From Desulfobacterales bacterium (lineage in GTDB: Bacteria > Desulfobacterota > Desulfobacteria > Desulfobacterales > SpSt-501), in the NCBI GenBank assembly GCA_030834695.1, contig JAUQXK010000013.1, positions 32,451-96,450 of the forward strand: a stretch of 64,000 nucleotides of DNA. The letters are read 5' to 3'. How positions within the stretch are numbered: position 1 is the first letter of the stretch; each line of letters starts with the position of its first letter. Position numbers and translations under genes: made by a program. Positions 59,262-64,000 of the stretch are shown in pieces. Below the pieces are notes generated by a model. The model did not search any database. It saw nothing but the letters and a program-made list of their open reading frames with translations, and was not told the DNA's origin.

Positions 59262-62200
59262 GTGATTGAGGCCATTCATACCAAAATCGAGGGTCGCGCC
59301 CGATTCAAGATCGAAGGACTGCTCGGCTCCGACTCTCTCAAACGCTTTCTCGAGCACCGCCTCAGCCTTGAAAAGGATATCCTTTCGGCTTCGGCCAGCT
59401 CCCTCACCGGGAATATCCTGGTCAGCTACAACTCCAACAACAATCACCACACGATCGCGTTTCTGCTGGAAGACGTTCTGATCGAGACACAGAGCAGCCC
59501 GGCCGTTGGCGGCCCCCTGGAATCCGCCGAGGCGTTCGTGCCGGTGCCATCCAAGGCCCGGCAGCTGCCGGTCGAAACCCTGAAACGGTTTCTGACTCCG
59601 GCAGAGGAAAGCAAGGACCAGGTCCAGAAGCCCTGGCACACGCTGGATGCCGACACGGTCGCCGCCATCGCACGCGGGGACATGGTGAACGGCCTTTCCG
59701 CGGCGGCGGCGGATAATCGACTGAAAGAGTATGGCCCCAACCTGCTGCCCAAGCCGAAAGCCCGCTCCGGAGCCGAAATTTTTTTTGAACAATTGAACTC
59801 TTTGCCGGTTTACTTGCTCGGTGCCGCGGCCGGCATTTCAGCCTTGACTGGAGGGCTGTTGGATGCGGTCGTCATCGGAGGGGTAGTCTTGGCCAACGCC
59901 GTCATCGGCTATTTCACCGAAAGCGGGGCCGAAAAAACCATGGACTCCCTCAAGGAGCTGGTGCACCCGACGGCGGACGTCATTCGTGATGGGCGCGAGA
60001 TTCACATACCGGTTGATGAGGTGGTCGTCGGGGACCTTCTGGTGCTTAAGCCCGGGACCTACGTGGCAGCCGACAGCCGCATCATAAAGGCCGACCGGTT
60101 GAGTGTGGATGAATCCATGCTGACCGGCGAGAGCATGCCGGTTTATAAGGACGCCGGAACCCTGAAGCACGAGAATACCCCGCTGGCCGACCGATCCAAT
60201 CTGGTCTTCATGGGTACCCTCGTCACGGGCGGGCAGGGTCTCGCGTTGGTGGTGGCGACCGGCCGCTTCACCGAAGTCGGCATGCTGCAGGCCATGCTTA
60301 CGGAAACCGAAACCCCCCGGACCCCGATCGAGCTCCAGTTGGCGCTGATGGGAAACCAGCTGGTCATCGCCTGTAGCGCCATCTGCGGAGTGGTGTTCGG
60401 AATCGGGTTTTTACGCGGATATGGTTTAATCCAGATGCTCAAGATGGCCATCTCCCTCGCGGCTTCGGCGGTTCCTGAAGGGCTGCCGGCCGCGGCCACC
60501 ATCAATTTTGCTTTGGGCATCACCGACCTGCGCCGCCACGGCGTGCTCGTGCGCCGGCTGCAGGCCGTTGAAACGCTGGGAGCGGTCCAGACGGTCTGCC
60601 TCGACAAGACCGGCACCATCACCGAAAATCGGATGTCGGTCACGGAGATCGTCGCCGGGCAGGGGCTGCATGCGGTTTGCGGCAACCGCATCGCGCCGTC
60701 CGAGGATGGGCGCGACATTTTGGTTATCGGGGAAATCCGCCATCTGCTGATCGTCTGTGCACTCTGCAACGAGATCAAAATCACCCGCCGGGACGAAAAC
60801 GGCAAGGTCGAGCTGTTCGGATCCTCCACTGAGAAGGCGCTGATGCAGGTGGCCCTGGAGGCCGGCATCGACATCGTCGGTTTGCAGGAGGATTTCCGTT
60901 TTGTCGGCCTGCGGTTGCGATCCGAAAACCGACTCTACATGAGCAGCCTGCACTCATGCCCCTCGGAGGACTGCCGTTACATTTTCACCAAGGGCAGCCC
61001 GCACGAGGTGCTCGACCGATGTGACCGCGAGATGGTGAACGGCCGCGTGATTGCGCTGACCGAGGACCGCCTCCAGGAGATTCACATCGAAAACGACCGG
61101 ATGGCCGGCCGCGGCTTGCGGGTGCTCGGCTTTGCTTTCAACCGCTTCGGTCTGAATCAGGAGATCGACGAGACCCAGCCGATGGTCTGGCTGGGCCTGG
61201 CCGGCATGTCCGACCCCGTGCGCAAGGGGGTCAAAGCGTTGATCGAGGTCTTCCACCGCGCCGGCATCGAAACCGTGATGATCACGGGCGATCAAAGCAC
61301 CACCGCATACGCCGTGGCCCGCGAGCTCGAGCTCAGCGGCGAGAAACCGCTCAAGATCCTGGACTCGGCCGAGTTGACCTCTCTCGATCCCGAACGCCTG
61401 CAGGCCCTGGCCAAGAACGTGCATGTCTACTCGCGCGTCAGCCCGGCCCACAAGCTGCGTATCGTGCAAGCCCTTCAGGCCTCCGGACGTATCGTGGCCA
61501 TGACGGGGGACGGCATCAACGACGGCCCGGCGCTGAAGGCGGCCAACATCGGCATCGCCATGGGCGAATCCGGCACCGACGTGGCGCGCGAGGTGGCGGA
61601 CATCATCATCGAGGGCGATAACCTGGACCATCTGGTCCAGGCTCTGCGCGGCGGCCGCACCACCTACGGTAACATCCGCAAGTCGGTGCACTTCTTTCTT
61701 TCGACCAACATGACCGAGATTCTGGTCATGTTCGCCTGCATGGCATTCGGATTGGGGTTTCCGCTCAACGTGATGCAGCTTCTTTGGATCAACATCATCT
61801 CGGACATCTTCCCGGGCCTGGCCCTTTCGCGGGAGAAACCCGAGCCGGACATCATGGAGCAGCCGCCCCGGCCGGCCGGGGCTCCCCTCCTCTCAGGCAG
61901 CGACTTCCGCAAGATGGCGCTGGAGTCCACCATCATCAGCACCGGCGCACTGGCTGCCTATGGTTACGGCATCACTCGCTACGGCCAGGGAGCCCGCGCC
62001 GGCTCGCTCGCGTTCCAGGCGCTGGTTTTCGGGCAGCTGCTGCATGCGTTCAGCTGCCGCTCCGAACATCACGGGCTGCTGGACCCAAAACGCCCCGCGT
62101 CCAACCCCTATCTCAACGTAGCCGTGGGAGGCTCGCTCGCGCTGCAGATGCTGACCCTGTTCATTTCCGGCCTGCGGGGTTTCCTGGGCCTCACTCCGCC

Positions 62201-62309
62201 GGCGGTCATCGATGCGGCGGCCATCGGCGCTGCCGTGTTGTTGCCGTTTCTGGCAAATGAGTCGCGCAAACTGATTCATTCGAATCCCACAGGAGAGGTG
62301 ACAAAGTGA
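59262..62309 (+). CDS. Cation-transporting P-type ATPase with N-terminal HMA-like domain (P2-like)
   Basis: A 1015-residue ATPase. An HMA-like N-terminal domain (about 1-75, no C-x-x-C) is followed by the actuator T-G-E-S, the phosphorylation motif D-K-T-G-T, and T-G-D-G-I-N-D. Transmembrane helix 4 carries P-E-G-L-P as in P2 (Ca2+-type) ATPases and not the C-P-C of P1B metal pumps; helix 6 has N-I-I-S-D. The start is the GTG at 59262, eight bases after AGGAGG; in-frame sequence further upstream overlaps a worn repeat (59169-59220). Calcium, manganese or another cation are possible. It overlaps metK-like by four bases. Confidence 0.92.
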   Translation: MIEAIHTKIEGRARFKIEGLLGSDSLKRFLEHRLSLEKDILSASASSLTGNILVSYNSNNNHHTIAFLLEDVLIETQSSPAVGGPLESAEAFVPVPSKARQLPVETLKRFLTPAEESKDQVQKPWHTLDADTVAAIARGDMVNGLSAAAADNRLKEYGPNLLPKPKARSGAEIFFEQLNSLPVYLLGAAAGISALTGGLLDAVVIGGVVLANAVIGYFTESGAEKTMDSLKELVHPTADVIRDGREIHIPVDEVVVGDLLVLKPGTYVAADSRIIKADRLSVDESMLTGESMPVYKDAGTLKHENTPLADRSNLVFMGTLVTGGQGLALVVATGRFTEVGMLQAMLTETETPRTPIELQLALMGNQLVIACSAICGVVFGIGFLRGYGLIQMLKMAISLAASAVPEGLPAAATINFALGITDLRRHGVLVRRLQAVETLGAVQTVCLDKTGTITENRMSVTEIVAGQGLHAVCGNRIAPSEDGRDILVIGEIRHLLIVCALCNEIKITRRDENGKVELFGSSTEKALMQVALEAGIDIVGLQEDFRFVGLRLRSENRLYMSSLHSCPSEDCRYIFTKGSPHEVLDRCDREMVNGRVIALTEDRLQEIHIENDRMAGRGLRVLGFAFNRFGLNQEIDETQPMVWLGLAGMSDPVRKGVKALIEVFHRAGIETVMITGDQSTTAYAVARELELSGEKPLKILDSAELTSLDPERLQALAKNVHVYSRVSPAHKLRIVQALQASGRIVAMTGDGINDGPALKAANIGIAMGESGTDVAREVADIIIEGDNLDHLVQALRGGRTTYGNIRKSVHFFLSTNMTEILVMFACMAFGLGFPLNVMQLLWINIISDIFPGLALSREKPEPDIMEQPPRPAGAPLLSGSDFRKMALESTIISTGALAAYGYGITRYGQGARAGSLAFQALVFGQLLHAFSCRSEHHGLLDPKRPASNPYLNVAVGGSLALQMLTLFISGLRGFLGLTPPAVIDAAAIGAAVLLPFLANESRKLIHSNPTGEVTK

Positions 62310-63484
62310 TCTTCACATCCGAATCCGTGACGGAAGGCCATCCCGACAAGCTCTGCGATCAGATCAGCGACAGCATCGTCGACCACTTTCTGAAGCAGGA
62401 CCCCTATGCGCGGGTGCGGGCCGAATGCGCGGTGTCGAGCGCCATCATCTTCATCGCCGTGCGCTATGCCTCCGACGCCAAGGTGGATTTTTCCTATCTA
62501 GCGCGTAAGGTCATCCAGCGGATCGGCTACGACCAGCCGGACTTCAACGCCAAGATCTGCAGCATTCTTTCGGCACCCCAGGAACTGCCACTCAACATGG
62601 CGCATCGCTTCGACGAGACCCAACTGTCGGATGCGGATATCGACCAGGTGGCCGCCAAGAATCAAGTGACCCTCTTCGGCTTCGCCTGCGACCAGACGGA
62701 AGCACTCATGCCCCTGCCCATTTCTCTTGCCAATCAACTATCGCGTCGCCTGGCGGAGGTGCGTCATCAGAAAATCCTGCCTTACCTTCTGCCGGACGGA
62801 AAAGTTCAGGTTGCGGTCGCCTACGATCGCCACCGGCCGGTAAGAATCCATGGTCTCACGATCATGGCCAGCGTCGAGCACCCCAAGCAGGTGGATCCAA
62901 AAAAACTGGCTGACGCCGTCATGGATACCGTGGTCAAGCCGATATTCAAGAACGAAAAAATCAAGCCGGACAAGGAGACCCGTATTCTGATCAACCCCGA
63001 CGGACCCTACCAGGGAGGCCCGACCCATCACTCCGGTTTGACCGGCCGCAAGAGTGCCGTCGACACTTACGGCGAATACGCCCGGCACAGCGGGGATGCG
63101 CTGAGCGGAAAAGACCCCATGCGGGTTGACCGGGTAGGCGCTTACGCCGCGCGCTACGCCGCTAAGAACATCGTGGCGGCCGGCCTGGCGTCGGAATGCG
63201 AAGTGATGCTCAGCTACTCGATCGGTATCACCCGGCCGGTGAGCCTGGAAGTTCAGACCTTCGGAACCGGCAAGATGCCGGATAACGAAATTCGGGATCT
63301 AATGGAGCGAAATTTCGAATTCCGCCTGGCGGGAATCATGAAGCATTTCCGGCTGCGTTACCTGCCATCCAAGCACACTGAGGGCTATTTCCAGCGCTTG
63401 GCCGCTTACGGCCACTTCGGCCGTACCGACATGGATCTGCCCTGGGAAAAAACCGACCGGGTCGAAACGCTTCAAGCCGGTTGA
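62306..63484 (+). CDS. Divergent MetK-like protein (S-adenosylmethionine synthetase fold)
   Basis: A 392-residue protein with the full MetK layout (H12-P-D-K15, G-L-T-G-R-K, S-G-K-D-P). Compared with E. coli MetK several active-site residues differ: the G-A-G-D-Q-G loop is A-A-K-N-Q-V (residues 116-121), so D118 is Asn; the G-D before G-L-T-G-R-K is H-H, so D238 is His; and K-V-D is R-V-D, K269 to Arg. The gene overlaps the ATPase stop (GTGA) and is translated with it. It is probably an accessory paralogue; the housekeeping metK would be elsewhere. The activity is uncertain. Confidence 0.85.
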   Translation: MIFTSESVTEGHPDKLCDQISDSIVDHFLKQDPYARVRAECAVSSAIIFIAVRYASDAKVDFSYLARKVIQRIGYDQPDFNAKICSILSAPQELPLNMAHRFDETQLSDADIDQVAAKNQVTLFGFACDQTEALMPLPISLANQLSRRLAEVRHQKILPYLLPDGKVQVAVAYDRHRPVRIHGLTIMASVEHPKQVDPKKLADAVMDTVVKPIFKNEKIKPDKETRILINPDGPYQGGPTHHSGLTGRKSAVDTYGEYARHSGDALSGKDPMRVDRVGAYAARYAAKNIVAAGLASECEVMLSYSIGITRPVSLEVQTFGTGKMPDNEIRDLMERNFEFRLAGIMKHFRLRYLPSKHTEGYFQRLAAYGHFGRTDMDLPWEKTDRVETLQAG

Positions 63485-63503
63485 CACCCGCAGGAGGTCC
63501 GTA

Positions 63504-64000
63504 ATGAACTGGCTGCTACTCTCCGCTGCCGCCTTGGGGCTTGCCGTCGTGGCTCTGCGCCGCAACCCGTCCTGGTTGAAAGGTATTCTCCAGCTGGAGG
63601 CAAGTGCCGCGCTCCGGCCGCTCCTTCGCAGGCCAACGGCCCTGGACCGGCTGATTGACAACCTGCGCCGCGAAAGGGACCCTCTCGGCCGCCACCGGCT
63701 CCTGGAAGCGATCGTGGAAGAAAGCCACCGCCGCCGGTCCGACCCCGCCATGAACAAGCTGTTTCAGCGCTTCGCGTGGATGCATGTGAACGAACTGCCG
63801 GAAATGGCCGAAGCCCTGAAGGCAGCCAACGGCGGACGGATGCCGGCAGTAGCGTCATTCCAGCTTTTGGCCTCGGCGCTCGAGGAGGATGGCCATCCCG
63901 AAGATGCCGGTCCCATTCGGGAGCAGGCCGTGGCATTGGGGTTGATGGATAGTGTGAAGGCGGAACCTATCGGAAAAATCAAGAAAGCGGGCTCGAAGGG
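63504..64000 (+). CDS. Hypothetical protein, cut by the right edge
   Basis: Open from ATG 63504 to the window end without a stop (165 codons). CAGGAGG lies seven bases before the ATG and the gene starts 20 bases after the MetK-like gene, so it is a third or later gene of the cation-ATPase operon. The N-terminus M-N-W-L-L-L-S-A-A-A-L-G-L-A-V-V-A-L-R-R is a single membrane anchor or uncleaved signal; the rest is helical and rich in Arg, Glu and Leu, reminiscent of TPR-like or coiled-coil scaffolds. No family recognised. Confidence 0.75.
   Translation, partial: MNWLLLSAAALGLAVVALRRNPSWLKGILQLEASAALRPLLRRPTALDRLIDNLRRERDPLGRHRLLEAIVEESHRRRSDPAMNKLFQRFAWMHVNELPEMAEALKAANGGRMPAVASFQLLASALEEDGHPEDAGPIREQAVALGLMDSVKAEPIGKIKKAGSK

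Noticed and set aside
59262..62309. Heavy-metal (P1B) pump
   Set aside because: No C-P-C in helix 4; P-E-G-L-P is present instead.

Overview
The window is GC-rich, densely coded chromosomal DNA, most like a Desulfobacterota (former deltaproteobacterial) heterotroph. The reasons are several TRAP carboxylate transporters, a RACo-like corrinoid activator, a C-P lyase operon, and intergenic REP palindromes of the ATTCCGG...CCGGAAT type. The taxon is an inference; there is no rRNA gene here, and I saw no tRNA gene, CRISPR array or insertion-sequence transposase.

1-20000, sugar-acid catabolism. The left edge cuts a TRAP permease, followed by a URO-D-family protein and an SDR. An IclR regulator with two tandem operator-like palindromes heads kduI, a TRAP system (P-M-Q), kduD, a second TRAP system (P-Q-M) and a cupin. 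After a palindromic element comes uxaE - larA-like - uxaC - D-2-hydroxyacid dehydrogenase - FGGY gluconokinase - SDR fructuronate reductase. There is no mannonate dehydratase (uxuA), but there is a LarA-type 2-epimerase candidate beside a gluconokinase. This suggests the route hexuronate to fructuronate to D-mannonate to D-gluconate to 6-phosphogluconate, the most interesting system in the window. An AAA ATPase follows.

20000-32200. A cold-shock gene and a DEAD-box helicase gene each lie behind a leader with an intrinsic terminator and a competing hairpin. Between them are a low-GC patch of small unknown genes, a decayed response-regulator tail, a DinB-like protein, a Cys-rich small protein, parE and parC, and an NAD-dependent epimerase. 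A RACo-like protein closes the region.

32200-44400. phoU (minus strand); a BMP-type (purine nucleoside) ABC transporter with two permeases; then on the minus strand adenine deaminase, a Nudix hydrolase and a secreted M14 carboxypeptidase with a Gly/Ser repeat tail; then a PIN-PhoH protein and a 26-codon membrane-peptide candidate.

44400-56400, arsenate and phosphonate. A thioredoxin-type ArsC precedes the C-P lyase operon (hexapeptide acyltransferase, phnGHIJKLM, IMPase-family phosphatase). The convergent set phnC-phnD-phnE-phnO-like is on the minus strand.

56400-64000, cation handling. An ArsA/Get3-like ATPase with a small partner is followed by DUF5132-like protein, HMA-like protein, P2-like P-type ATPase, a divergent MetK-like protein and a protein cut by the right edge.

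Regulation: direct repeats of CTAAC-like pentamers at an exact 11-base period, which look like Pho boxes, lie upstream of phoU, the phn operon, the P-type ATPase and a site after phoH. A palindrome family with GATGGCTTcGTAAA-like ends repeatedly abuts stop codons, and hairpins follow three solute-receptor genes.
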